From the NCBI GenBank assembly GCA_963678705.1, contig OY783206.1:11915807-11979806 (forward strand): a stretch of 64,000 nt of DNA, read 5' to 3'. The notes beneath the pieces are model-generated. The model saw nothing but the letters and a program-made list of their open reading frames with translations, did not search any database and was not told the DNA's origin. Both the position numbers and the translations under genes were made by a program. The stretch comes from Panorpa germanica. Taxonomy: Eukaryota > Arthropoda > Insecta > Mecoptera > Panorpidae. Below are positions 13,801 through 28,800 of the stretch, one piece after another (position 1 is the first letter of the stretch; each line of letters starts with the position of its first letter).

Positions 13801-16800
13801 TTTACTTTATAATATAATCTTTTAAAGTAGTTTATTGTAATTAAAAATTTGGTAATTTACTTAGCTCCATTGTGTGTTTAAAAAGTCATAAGTTTATTTT
13901 GGTTATTATATAGGTAATTGTTATTTTATATTGCAAGTTCAAGAAAAAACTGAAATAAAAATATTGTACACCGAATCAGTTAATATTTTATACATTATTT
14001 TCACTTTTCGTTGCTAAATATATTCGCAAAAAATTCGCATAATCTATTGCGAATGCAAATGCGAATGCGAATATTTGTTACATCCCTAATATGCACAATG
14101 CAAAACAAAAAATTTAATATTTCATAATTTTTAAAATAAAATTTTTTCTTTTTTCTTTTAGGTACCACGTGTAATCAATTCAATGTCAAAGGTTATACTG
14201 TTTAAATTTAAAAATTCGTAAAATATGTCATAAAACGTTGTATATTACGTCACCTTTTTATGTTAAATAAACTTTTTAGATACCTTTAACTTGTGCTAAT
14301 CAAGATAAAATCTGAAATTTTACAGAAAAGGTCATCACTTGAAGGGTCACTACATTGGATTGGTATCCTTATCAACAAAAAGGCCCTAATAATAATAATT
14401 TATTATAAAGACTCTTCCTCTAAAGTAAAATTATCGAAATTTTAGTTAACAGAACCTAACACTAAAATTTCCAATTGTCACATGTCTATTCATATCAGGA
14501 ATAGGCCCCTACAAAATTAAATAAATAAAAATAAATATATTTGGAATATCTATTTCCATATTTCATTTATTGCGGACAAACTGACGCTGACTGTTTCGAT
14601 TCGATCCCAAAGTAACAGAACTAAGTAAATGTGACCGTTAAAGAGCGAAAGTAAATTTTCAATAACATAAACAAATTTTAAACGTTGAATCTAATAATCA
14701 GTTCTGTCCTGATAATTGATATAACTGCTCCAACTATAATTCCATAATTTGGTCGACGTTGGGTTTCTTCAGATTTTACGAATGCCTTCGGACGTTCGAA
14801 TATCATAAGCATAGAGATATAAGAATAGAGTGTGCGAAGGGTACTGAATACTGATTAAAGCAAAGAGAGAGATAGTTGCCAGGTGTCCTATCTGTCTCTT
14901 TCTAGTCGAACCGCTGCTACTGGATCGATTGATTGGCGATGAGGAGCGGAATAACCAAGCAAGCAAGGAGGCTCTATAGTTAAAATAAAAATCACACGAT
15001 CTCGGCTAGAAAGAGATGCAAGGAACACTCGGCAGCTATCTCTCTCTTTGCCTTTATCATAGCCTCATGATCATACTTCTATGATCATAAGCCTAGTATG
15101 GTAATTTCAAATTATGAAATTTCACATAAAAACATATGACCTCATAAAGCTTATGATTCCTTCCATTCCATTGTCACATCTTGTCACAATTTGGTGAACA
15201 CTCCCCCCTTACGTGTGACGTAATTAATGAATGGTTCATAAGAAATTTGTAAGTGTCGTTACTATAGAATATCTGTAGAGCACTAAACTATTTTTAGCTT
15301 GAAGAGATTAAAATAAACGAAAAGTCGATTAAAAGCAAGCATGTTGCATATACAGCTCACTTCATAAGCCCGCTATTTTTAGTTTATTTTCACTCCCAAC
15401 AATTTAACAGTATTTTCACCATACAAAGTCAAACGCACTCAGCAGTCTGTTACAGTTCTACGAGTTTTTTAAATATTTAATAGCACAGCGTGAAAAACAT
15501 TTTATAGGGCACAAAAACGTTTGAATATAAAATTAGATACCTACCTACCATAATGTCAAAGGGTTTGCCTGCTATGCTTTAAATATATACTTAACAGGTC
15601 CTTTAAATGATAAAGAAGGACGAAAAGGACGGGCATAAGGACCTCTTATGTATCATACATTTGTAATTCTAAAACATGAATAAAATTACGAGTTAAAATG
15701 TGTATTATGAATTTAACATATTGTGAGTTATTCGGTACTTGTTTCGAAATTAGGGTCTGCTTATGCATATTGATATAATAACTCTCTCTCCCTCTCTCTA
15801 ACTTATTGTGTTGGAAACATATTTATGCAAACTATGTTAAAAATTCTTAATTATTTACTAGTCAAATAATCGTGATAGCTATTATACGGGTTGTGCTTTT
15901 ATATACGCGTGCTTGTAACAATTTTCTTTGTATAAAAGGATTAAGACAACATTATATGAACATATTAAGGAAATAGAGACAACGCTAACAATTATTACGT
16001 ACACTCCATATCTTTTACTTTACTTAATACATGTAAGCTTTTATACAAGTATACCCTCAAAATACAGTCAAAATTCATGTACTCTGTTAAGAAATATGGC
16101 AACTCTAACCACTGCGTTGCCAAGTTTAAACCACTGTTTTAAACAAATATATATTTTAATCTTTTATGTCAACTGATCAATCAAAAAAGCAGTTAAAACC
16201 TTCACGATTTATTTCTGTACAATATATTATTTGTTTCCTTTATAATCTGTGCCCCTAAATAAAATTTTGATTTTTTTTTAATAATAATTTATTCATTTAT
16301 TAAACAATACAAAAAAGTGCCACCTTTTTCAATTTTTGAATTTCTAATTCTTTTAAAATGTTAGCAATGAATATCGTAATACACATCCAAAATTTCAAGT
16401 CAATTTCAAATTTCCAAGTTAGTAGGATATGATCGGGGATAGTACACACTATCGGAAATAGAAATTTTATTTTTAAAAAAGATAAAGAAATTCTCTTATT
16501 GACTCTATTAATACCTAAATTGATTCTCTTTAGATTTTAAAAAGTGAAATAATATAGTTTTATGACTTTAATAATCCCAATAAAGTAAATTTTCAATAAA
16601 GGTCAGTTTTAAAAATAAAATTTTTGACGTAAAGGTATTTACTGTATTTAACGAACTGTTTCTAGTTTTAAAACAATTCATTTACATGATATATAAGTAT
16701 CACCATTGATAAATTTAAAAAATACACTAACGTTGGTCATGAGCGCATTACGTCCTTAAAATAATTCATATGTATATAGCTGGCGCCAAACGATGCTACA

Positions 16801-19800
16801 AACACGTTCCAACGTTAGACGCTTAATGATTGGACGTATTATGCGCCCGATGCTAGAACTAAGTGTGTTCAATGTCATGTGTCCAATGTTCATGTTAAAA
16901 GAAGTTCGGACTGTTGTCGGTCTTTTCTGTTGTCGGTCTTTTTTGTTGTCAATCTGCGTCAATAGGGATTTTTCTACCCCCACCACACACTTGATCGACA
17001 TGTCATGCACTGCTGCACGAATCATTCAACATTGGAAGGTTTTATACTTGAAAGTTTCTTTATTTACTTGAAATTTTTGTTAAACAGTGTCAGTGTCAAT
17101 AATATCAGCAAATTAATCAAAAAAATGGATCATTCGGATCAAACATTGGTTCCACCGTGTTGCAGGAAACTTGCCATGTTAATCTTCAAATATTTAACAC
17201 ACACGTTGGAGACAAACATTTGAATCAACGTTCGTCTTTTGTAGTATTATAACATTATAATAATTTAAAATATATTATGACAACAGATAGCGTCTCGATT
17301 TAAAGAGTCAGGAGTCGCAGTACTCTTAAAGACGGCGTTGTTAAACCCTGTATATTTCTCACTAATAAAAGTAGTTCATTTTTTAAAGCTTGCCGTTACT
17401 TTAACATAACCGTTAGCGAAAGCGCTTTCACCACCCTAAAAAATGTAGACACCACATAATGAAATTTGCATAAAGATTTATCAAAAATCTATAAAAAGAG
17501 TTCACAAGGTCAAATGTCGAGAAAATGGTTATAAAAACGATATGGTGAAAATTGAACTTATAAAAGCTGAGCTTTATTCTATATTTAAAGTTTCTTTTGA
17601 GATATATGAATAATGTTTTATGAATATTATTTTTTGTTTTAGTTGAAGGAGCTTTTAAAAAACTAAAACCTGAACCACCTGGTATAACTTCAGGATCAGG
17701 TCTTGGCGGGGGCCCTGGTCTTTCCCCCGTCAGCCAGGGCGTAGGTGGAGGACTAGGGGGACCACAACATGTGGGACATACACCTACAACAGCCTCATGT
17801 CCAACCCCCGCACGCAGAAGACATAGAACAACATTTACACAAGTAAGTTATTTTTAAAGTGTCTCCACGTCTTCATATAATAATGTAATAATACGTCATG
17901 ATATTCTCTACCCCTGTATTAATTTTTAAAATAATTTTCTTCATATATTTTATATTGTCTAAGGGGTAAGATTTCAACTTCAATTTTTTTTTATTTTTTT
18001 TATTTATTTATATTAATGTAGAGAACATATTAAGTTTATTGTGTGTATTTTAAGTCGATTGGAGTAAAACTGTCAGAGATATAGAGTTTTAAGACTTCAC
18101 CTCTGATCTGGTTTCGTCTTTCTTTTAAACTTTTAAACGCATTTTTCTCACACTTAGATTTTTAAAATAACAAAGTTTATGATTTTTGTTATGAAAAATC
18201 AATAAAGAAAAAAACTCAACTGGGTTACCTGCAGAAACTTATTAACTAATGAAATCATTTTGGTTTTTTGAATTCAGATAATCCAGTGATGAGTCAGATA
18301 TGGGACTCGGCCACGAAACTTTTTTTGTGACGTCTGCGGAGATTCGCTGTCAATGCTGCATTTTTTTATATTTATTTATGAATATTTCACAAAGTATTCT
18401 ATAAATGTCATTTTATCATGTAGTAATTATAGAAAAAATTATATATTAACTGTGTCGTCAAAAAACATTATCGAAAATATGCTTTTTTTTGTATCGATTT
18501 GACCCCCCCCCCCCCTTTCCCATTAAACTGTACATGAAAAATATACTCGTATTTAAATATCTTCCTTTGTGTTTTCAGGAACAATTAGCCGAACTAGAAG
18601 CAGCATTTGCAAAAAGCCATTACCCTGACATCTATTGTAGAGAAGAATTAGCGAGGACAACAAAATTAAATGAAGCTAGAATTCAAGTAAGTCTCAAACA
18701 TAATATTATTTTTACTTACAAAAGAAATAGATTAATTAATGATGTTTAAAAATGAACCCTTTCATAAAATGCATCAGCATTGCGATTTCTCGATCAAAAA
18801 TATAAATGTAAATAAGAATAATGACTTAAGTCAATTTTTTTATCATTAAAATGTTACTTCACAATTTCTGTAACAACACTGAGAGCTTTACAGTGCTTTT
18901 GCAGCTTTCCAGAGCTTGACGGATGTTGCTTCAGAATTAATCTGAAGACAGCAACATATTTTACTACTTATGTCCCTGACTGTACTAACTTGCTTCTAAG
19001 ATATAGAGGAGATATATTATTTCTAAGCTTGCGTACATAAATCTAATTTGTTCGTCTACTTCGCTAGGTAGAACTTTAAGCTTTCGGAATATAAATATAG
19101 CGGAAACACTAACATATGGTATACTTATTTTTATTTATGTATCATATACAGGGTGTTTAGTAAATCGATGTCAAAATGATGAGTATTTATGTCATTATGT
19201 AAAGTGTCGCATTTAAAGTTGAATGGCGTTTGATGAATTGAATTCGGGTTTATGATTAAAGCCGCTAATAAGACTAGGTTCTACAGCACAGTGGCCGAGA
19301 GCATCGACGCTTGATGCCAGACAACTGTGTCTTCGGATACGATCCCCGGACCAGAGCTTAAGGCTTCACACGAGACAAAATAAGGCGAGAATGTCAAAAG
19401 TCTAATACTTTACAAAAAAAATAGGCATCGTTTTAGTGTCAATCTCGTCTTGTCATATATCATTATTGTGAGAACTTACTCCTAAGATAGTCTTAAACAA
19501 ATTAATAATAAAATAATAAACAGTAAACAACCGCATTGTAAATAATATATATTCACATTTATATTCCTTTCCTTCAGCTACAAAATGTTGTAATAGAAAA
19601 AATTATAAAATAAAATATTTAACAGATGTTTCGCCGTATGTGGTCTCGGTACCGTCTCAATAGTTTTCAGAAATGGCTCCTCTCGTATCGTCTCGGTTTT
19701 ACGAGACGAGAACCGAGAGGAGACGAGAAAAGTCTCGTGCTCGTGTTAAGCTACCAGAGCTATATTTTCTGGGTTCGGTTGTATCAAAGATGATGATGTG

Positions 19801-22800
19801 AGAGCTCACAAATATCATTAAATTATGAGGCAGTGGTGTAGACCATATATACGATGCCACGACACCATAAAAACTGCCAACGATAGTAGGAAGGCACCGG
19901 CGATAGGACTTAGCATCTGAAATAGGCCGATGTTAAATTAATATATTTAAAAAAAGGCTAAGTCCATTGCTGAAAGACTCTACCATTTCAAACAGCTCAA
20001 ATCCATAATTTAATTACAAATATTAAACAGTTATACAATTAATAGCTTATTATTTGTAATAAATAAAAGAGGTTATGTTAAGTATTGAAAGTAGTCAACT
20101 CTAGGAGATTTAAACCCAGTGCTTGTGTACTTACTGGATATATTGCGGTGTATTTTTACTGTGCGTCGTATTTTATATAAGTCTAGTTTCTTGAAAGAGC
20201 AAAAAGCTCTTCTTGGAAATGATGCGGGGGCGTCGGGACGGAGACGTATGGACGTCGGGGCACACGACAACGTCGTAAAACACATCTTATGTCAAACGAA
20301 GAACAACAAGAAAAAAAGAAGTCGACTCATCTTATTTTAAATCCTGAAGCAAATATTGCTAGCTAAAAGTTGAAGTAATAATGATGGGAATCTAAGATGT
20401 ACGCCTGTTATATACTTACTTATACTCGTGTGTTATGTACAGCAATATGTAAAATGTAATGCAAAAGATAAGCGCTGCATATAAGGAATATATGTACTTG
20501 TACCCATATGCAGAATGTGGAAATATTATGTTCATAAATATTTATGACTCAAAGTTATTACTACGAAAATGATAAATATTGTGATGAATGAATTAAAATT
20601 TATGAAATCGGGTGAATTTGGAGGCTAAATAAATTACAACTTTTTGTATTCTTAACTTTGTTATAACACATAGTAGTCTATTTTCCACAAGTAGAAGCGC
20701 GCCTAGAAGCTCATATATTTTAAAGAAATTCATTTATTTAACATTCAAATATAACTGTATAATTTAATTGTATGAATTTGTTGAGAGTTAAAAATAGGTA
20801 ATTTCAGATAGGTTGGAAGGTAATTGTAACTAGATACATTTTATACAACCTAGCCAGAAATCCGTACATGTAAAGCCTAAAACAGTCTAAAACATTAGAA
20901 AAAGAACTTATTTAAATTCTTTGTCCTTTCATAATTTTAGTTTGTAATTTTCTACAAATATGATAATGAGCTACACATCTCTCTTAGTTCTAAATTTGTC
21001 CAGGGAAGAAGCGGAATAGCTTTCCTTTAACTCTCTTTAAGGACACACAGTTCCTTAACAGTAATTAAGCTGCACTTCAGGATAACACCCCTCACCCCAC
21101 CCATTTGCACAGCTAAGGGATCTACAGATCCACATCTACATCCACCCAGGAGTCCATAAAGTTTCCGAATGAATAAGCAACTGAATCTATATTCAATTTA
21201 CTGCACATGAGTCAGTAGGGCCTCTGTAGGGCTGTAACGCGCCGCGGCGCATGCATTAGGCTCGGATTGTGACAGTTGTTCATGTTTTATCCCCCTTTTT
21301 ACGGGAAAAATACCCCCTCGGGGTGCTTGTAGGGGGTAATTGAAGTCTTAATTCAATCAAAGATGAGCTCGCTAGTTCTGAAACTATAAAAAATGTATAG
21401 GGATGCTTTGGGTATCACCCTTCACTTCTTGAGCTCTTTATACGAGTAGAAAAGTTTGCAATATGTGTACATACGAGTATATTTATATTTTTTGTGTTTT
21501 TATATCACAGGATGACTTAGTGTCTGTCACTTTAAAGCCTTTTTAGACTATACTATTAGATCGTATTCAGATTAACTGTTTATTTATCGTATGTGTAAGC
21601 ACTAAAATCTGAATGGCGAAAAAAAACGAATACGGAGATCTGATCTAATGTAATAGTATGGGAAGACTATTATGTCAGAGTTTTATTTGCAATCAGATCT
21701 TTGAAATCGCATATGCAATGAAATATCTGCTGTTTAAACAAACGCGTCGATACGACCAATCGCTCACCGTCAGTTTTCTTGAAACTCACTTTCAGTGTAC
21801 ATGTACAACTGTCAAGTTAAGACTACTGCAATGAGAACAATCTTCACTTGGACAATACACACACAACAGCCTATTCTTCAAGATCAAATACAGATTACCA
21901 AAAGACACAATTCTCTAAGTGCATGCTGCACTATATACACATATTTCTCCATATGTAAAATTTCACAATAGGAAAGTAGAGTTTTTTAACCACGTTTCGC
22001 GATATTTCAGCGGCGACTTATAATTAAAAGAGGTTATGAGAGCGGTATATATCTATAATACGATAATTAATTTTATCTTATTCGTTTCTATATACATTAT
22101 AGAAAAATAAGTGAGTCAGTGTTTTTTAGTTATATCGGCAGTTTATACCCCACAACTTACAGGGAATAAATGATCGAGATTATGCGTAAAAACGTTTAGG
22201 TAAAAGAAAACAGAATGTCTTAAGGTGGGGCCAAAAGGAAAGATATAACTGACACGTACATCTGTAATTTCTAATAGAAAATATCAAAATGAATGTTTTG
22301 GAACATAGATGGTGTTAATGTTGATTTTCGTCCAATGTAATGTTAAGTAATGAGAACAGTAACAATGCACCATGTGATCTATCATGAATTGCTATAAACT
22401 TCTTTACTAGCTACATCTATTGTTAAAAACATTGAATAAACTTTTAAAATGGTGGAGAAACCTTAAATATAAAAATAACTAGTACGACATAATAAAAATG
22501 ATAAAATTAGAAAGATTTTTTTTAAATTTTAATAAAGGTTCAAGTTCTTCGTCATTTTTATAAAAGAATATAAAGTTTGTATCATTCTTGTCTTCGTCAA
22601 GTGTCAAATTATAACAACTAATAATAAAAATAAATATTAAAAAAAAATATTAAATGAAGTAAAATAAAATTGAATTGAATATCATAGTACAAATATAATA
22701 CAACAGAGATTTTACTACCGCCAGATTTATGAAGAGATGGATAAGATAAAATCTTTAAGTAGAAGAAGACTAACTGCTGTCGAATTTGATTCAATAAATG

Positions 22801-25800
22801 AAAAAAAGGAAATTGTGAAAAATGAAACAGAAAATTAGATTGAGATCAATCGACAATGAAAAATGTTATTATTTCAAGTTAAAAATAAAATTGTAAAAAT
22901 AAGAAGAATGGATAAAAAGAATAAAAGAAACTATCTGTTACTGTCATAGGCGTCCGCAGGTGGGAATAAACAGGGAGTGGGTAGTTGCCTCACTGGATTT
23001 TGAGTTTTACACTAGATGGATTAGATTCTATAGTAAATATACATTGAAGACGTTGATCTTTTTATTCCTACTGATTAAAGTTTCTGCGGACGCCAATGGT
23101 TATGGTAATCGCAGACTTTTGTAAAATTCCCGGATTAAATACAGAAAGTTTTAATTAAATATTTTATATCTATGAACTATGAGTTTCTTTATAAAATAAT
23201 GATCAACTTATGCACAATTATATGCATACAATTATTTTGTTTCTTTCATCAGTCTGCTGCAGCTACAAAATCATTAATGTAATTAGCGAAAAAATTACAG
23301 TTTTTGTTTGTATTTATAAGCGATGGTCGTTTAAAAATTCTCGAGCCTCACAAGAGACATAGATAAAATAAGTGTAATGGTTTTGCGCTATTTTATTCTT
23401 CATAAGCATAATTTTGATATTTTCAATAGATAGCTAGCACATGACTTTCCAAAGACTACACCATTAAAACCATAATAAAACTGCAAACCCAAAAATTGTT
23501 CAATGCCACAAAAAGGACAATACACATACGACAGCCTACCCTTCGGATTCAAATACAGACTACCAAAAGACACAATTCTTTGTTGAACAACAGGGGCATT
23601 TCTGTTCTATAAAATATCACCACAATAACTTTTCTTACACCTATTTCACGACTTTTAACGACGCCCGTTAATATTAGGCGATTTCTAAAATGCTATGTAT
23701 TTAACATAATTATACTACTTAATTAGATTAAGGTCTATTTAGCAACTTTGCTTACGTCGGTTGATAGCTTTGGGTTAACTTAAATAACTAGTTTTATGAA
23801 ATACAGAACTTTATAATATTAAACGGCCAAAAAAGACAAAAGATAAAAATTTAACACACAAATTCAGAAATAGACAAATAAAAATTGGTAATATTTTAAA
23901 ATTGTAACAAAGAATTTGAATTTGAAAATTTTTACATTAGAATTAATTGCGTGGTCGGTATGTGTTTAACTGTAGAAGTTGTGGAGACATCAATGCCATA
24001 AAACTATAGAACTAAGTCAGTTAGAAAGCCTTTACATTTTCTAACGGTTTTATGTAATGAGCCTAATCATTCCTAATTTTCGTTTACTAATAGTTTACTA
24101 ATAAAATAATGAAAACTTCTTCTTCTTTTCTCCAAATTGAATAAGACTTTTTGAATATTCTGAAAGCAGATCTGATACTTTCTCCTAAAAGGGCCACTTG
24201 GTCTTGATCAAAAGTCTACTTGCATTTTTAATCATAGGAACAGTTTTTATGTCGTATATGTTACCTTGAGGCCAAATATCATTTTGAGGAGCTACTGTAA
24301 TTACTTATTTATTATCAGCTATTCCTTATTTAGGAACAAAATTAGTTCAATAATTATGAGGAGGATTTACAGTTGATAATGAAACTTTGACTCGATTTTT
24401 TACTTTGCATTTTTTATTACATTCAAAAGTGCTTAAGGATACTGTTGTCCTAAGGTTATTAGGTTTCTGCTATTGCTTGGCTCCTCCTGCTACTCTCCCT
24501 CCTGTTTCTACTCTGCCATTCCTTCTCTTTCCTCGTTCCTTTTCTCTATCTCCGCCATCCACTTCATTCCTTCAATGCCTCCCTTTAATAACTGTACAAT
24601 ATTCTTTTCGGTAATTACCTTTTTCTCACATGAAAACTTAATGTGCTCCAATATTTCTATCTCTGTTCCGCACACCCTACACATCATTTACTCGCTATTT
24701 GCCCAGTATCTGTTTCCTTTCTCCTCGTTTCCCAATATAAATCTGGCAATCCTTCTCATGTTTTTTGTGTCTTTTTCTCTTAAATATTGTTGTATCTCTC
24801 TCTCCCAAATTCTTTTATATCTTGTGTTGTAATTGGTCTTCTCAATTGGTTATTAATTTATCGCAATAAATTAATTAAAGTCATGAACTGAACTTTGTTT
24901 CTTAATTTATTGGTTTAACATTATGTTGCATTTTCACTACAATTTTATTTGCCAATATTAACCAACAAATAAATATCATTCATAACGCATGACGTCAGAG
25001 AAAGTAAGTTGCAAAATAAAGCCTTAAGTAAAGCCCTAATGCTCCTAATGTTCGTAACAACATGAATAAATTGAAAATATGTGAAGAGCAAAATAAATAA
25101 CTTTTCTTTTCAGCGCTATTAGAGTTATAAATAAATAAAGTTATGCGCACTAATTAGTTGCAATTAGCGTAAAGCATTTAAGAGTAATATGTAGGTTAGT
25201 AATGTAATTAACCTGGAAAGAGGAAACGAATCTAATAGTTAATCTGATAACGAATATAAAAAACAAACTGAAAACTGTGTTCTCGTTTCATCAGTAAGCT
25301 GTTATCCGTCAAAGCTAACGTCGCGACGGCCGTCGTGTGGCGTCCATGGACTGTACATGTGTTGTCATGTGTATATGTTATATTTTCACTCTACTGTACT
25401 CTACTTTACTCGTAGCATTCGTTTATTTGTATGTGGGAGTGTTCATCGTTTGTATTCTCCATTTTGTTTTTATCCCTAAAGTCAATAAATGCACGCCAAC
25501 GCCTGCGCACGAATCCTTATCCATCAAAATATTGTCATGGTTTTAGCCAAGAGCCAATCGTGCTTCAGACTGTTGGTAAAAAAATTGCAAAAAAAAATAC
25601 ACAATAAACAATGCAAAATTACAAAAAAAGTAGGCCTATGTTACACAAAGAGTAAAAATCAATTTACTTTATGGGGGATGCAATTAAAAGGATATTGGGT
25701 CGGTGGAGAGGTGGAAGACAAAGATTAATGTGGACTGAAACTGATGATGTATCTATCTCGCCAAACTTTTAAAGTTCTTTCCATATCTCTCTTCGAAATG

Positions 25801-28800
25801 AATTAAAGCAAATGAACGAAATTGTTTCACAAAATTAATCTGAAATATTATTTAAAAGTTCTTGTGACCATATTTCGATAACCACGCAAGTAGAATTGTA
25901 TTTCTCTATTAATAATTATCTGTAAAAATTGTATTTTTATTAAAAAACAAATAGAGCTATAATAGAACTACGCAGTCGAATCTTGTATCATTAGCTTTGT
26001 TAAACGGTCCTTTACCTGCTAGTTATAGACCATAGAAATACTTTAAACCCATGATCATTTTACTTAAATAAAATTCAGAAACAATTAATCTAGAAAAGTC
26101 TTATTTTCTCTGAAATCGATGTATTATAATACTTTAATCCTTGAAAAGATCTTCTTAAAAAGTTTTATGATTCTATTCATCTGAAAGCATTTATCTACCC
26201 CGTTATGATCTGGAGCCCTATTCCTAAGTCTTCCGAGCAATGGTCGTGATTGAACAGATATGATTTATATGAGTGAAACATTTTACGAATCACTTTTAAA
26301 GGATTATCATTTCAGTAAGAGTATAGGGTATGAACTATATTAATACAAAACAACAAAACACGAACAAGAACTGTTATTCTGAACAAAAACACCAAGTTCT
26401 TAAAACATTTTTGTCTTTAAAAACTTGTTTTAGTAAACAAAACACATTCCCATTTGAAGTCACTCGAAAGGAAAACACGTTTGTTGTTGTTTATTAGTCT
26501 GCTTGGTTTAACACGCAGTTTTGTTTTTTGTGAACATTTGCGCTTGTCAGTTGCTTATCATTTGGCAAGAACTAGTTCCAAGAGCAGTTATAAGTGTAAA
26601 ATGCAGTGGACAAAAGATAAGACCAGCAATTTAATAGATATGTATCGCCAACACAATAATTTGTGGGATACTAAATTTTTATGGGACACAGAGAAACACT
26701 ATAAACAAAACCAGTCTGTTCATGTGAACAGTTTGTTTTCGAAAAACAGAACTGTTTTAAAATAAAACAAATCATATTTTTGTTTTGTTTTTTAAAAACA
26801 AAACTGTCTCTTTGGTGTAATACCGGAATTATAAAATATGTTCGGATTTTGAAATAATTATATCAAAATATACAATCATATTTTAACTTATCTTTATTCT
26901 AACTTTTCAAAATTTCGCGTACTTAAATTATCGGCCTACTACTAAATTATAGATTACTGATAAAACTGACAAAACAAACAAGAATTCAATGACATTATTC
27001 AGTATATTTAATTGCGTACGTTAATAATTTACATTTAATTAAATGACTTTTTAATTATAGTTATTACGTGATATTATCACTGTTTATTATTTAACAAATT
27101 AAGGTTTTACTCATTATTATTAATTTTGAATTAATTATTTTATTTTACATTAAATTACGGGCATTCATTTTAATATTAATATACAGTGTTTTGTATAATG
27201 TTTAGATAATAAATACCGTGTAAATAAAATTATAAAGCATAATGCAATTTTTCTCCTTCTAAATGTGAAAAAAACACTATTATTTCAAAATCCGGAAACG
27301 AGACTGATTGGCAAATTGGCGAAAAAGCTGGCTGATGTTCCCAAATATTTCAGAAGCAAAATTTAAAAAAAAATTAATACCATGGTTTTGTCAAATATAT
27401 GACTAAAGTGAAAATTCAAAACAGCATTAAAAAATATGACGAAATTTTGATTGAAATGTTACCCTGCTAATTTAAGCTGAAATCTAAAATTTTGAAATTT
27501 TTTATTTAATAAATTATAATTAATAGTTTTTCATTATATGTAATTTATAACATTTGGCAAAAGAAAATTTGAATTACAGTTGCAGAATGTTAAAAATCGT
27601 TTTAAACGATATATAATAAATATATGGTTGTATACTATATTGGGTTTAAGAAATTTGTTCAAAATTGTGAACGCATGCACTCGCTATTAAATGTCGTTCG
27701 CCGTTTTGAATCATTTCTAATTTTCAGTGTAGCACTATATTTTACAGTGGTGCAGTTCAATTTCTATGAGATATACAACAAATGATTCCTCTATCAGATA
27801 GACTATTTTTATCATAGGACCTACTAGTAAAGAGTTATTTTCTCTAGATAGAGTTCTAAATCAAAATTTCAAAGGGAGGTGGGAGGTGGCATTCTATATA
27901 TTCGAAACCAATACACCTAAATTAGTAAGAAAAGTTTATTTAACAGCTGAGATTTGTGATTAGCCTATAACTAAAATACCCGCATCACTCGTAAAACATC
28001 TTATATTTAGACTTTATAAAAATATTTAATTTTTAAATATTAAGATTTATATTTAGTTTTATAAATTAGACTTTTTTTTTGTAATACGTTGTAATTTGAA
28101 TTTACATTACACTGAACAGTGATAATTGAAATCTGCTTGTAATGTAATATCTTACAACATTGTAAAACATATAAGGTTAGTGCTGTTAGAAAATGTTGCG
28201 TCAATGAGAGCGACCCTTTAGATGAATATCCTGCAATTATTTCATTCTAGTATCGACATAGTCTTCTAAAATAGATTCTTTTTCTCGTGTCTACATTATC
28301 TATAGTGTCTACAATTCTCTATTCCATTCTATATATAAATTCTTTCATATATTTTTATATTTGTCAGCTGAGTTCCCGCTGATGTACTTATGTATATACA
28401 ATGGTTAGTTTATTATATGTATATAGGTTTGCCAGTATATCAGGGGCTGCGCTAGACCTAGCGGGTTTTGAAGATAATATAATTATGGGATCCATTTGAT
28501 GGTTTCGAGATAGAATAGGGGGATGATGAACAACTCCAGAAGGGATGAAATGTATTTAGTTAGTTTGAATGTCCATCCTATTGTCCTAAGCCATGATACA
28601 AATGCAGCGGTCTTTAATCAAATATTGCATAATATTACGAGTTGATTTGAAGTGGCAAGCTTTAGAGATTTAGATATAGATGGCGTTAAAATAACTGTAT
28701 AATATATTGTTAAATATATTATTAATTGTTATAGTTCGCATATTATTCTAACGCATTATTAGAATTGGACGGATCGTTGTCATCTATATATTATATGATA

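Larger units (their letters stand above)
6247..17642. other. Large homeobox intron with many repeats
   Basis: An 11.4-kb intron holding, in order, a MITE-like element, a mariner remnant, a candidate cassette exon, a MITE, a microsatellite, foldback and hAT-like elements. Blocks at 6660-6790 and 13140-13435 are less AT-rich and not obviously repetitive; they may be regulatory. Segment 16730-17225 is also unexplained. Confidence 0.55.

Noticed and set aside
19283-19365. Possible tRNA gene
   Set aside because: A- and B-box-like words are present but no acceptor stem or anticodon arm can be folded; kept only as a possible SINE head.
19640-19745. Local palindrome CTCGTCTCGGTTTTACGAGACGAG
   Set aside because: Looks like a simple inverted repeat; searched by eye for a second copy or target duplication and saw none.
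21835-23590. Pair of related segments (ACCAAAAGACACAATTCT) as an LTR-retrotransposon RT fragment
   Set aside because: A frame at 23510-23580 reads like [12 protein letters not shown], faintly similar to gypsy RT, but the match is too short and decays at once.
24473-24832. 119-codon plus-strand frame rich in Ser/Phe
   Set aside because: Antisense to the Arg/Glu-rich 3' end of a non-LTR retrotransposon; the coding sense is the minus strand.
25337-25546. 69-codon hydrophobic frame following a GC-rich stretch, with CAATAAATG downstream
   Set aside because: Considered as a small membrane protein or part of a solo LTR. No paired ends, no family motif and no conserved features could be shown.
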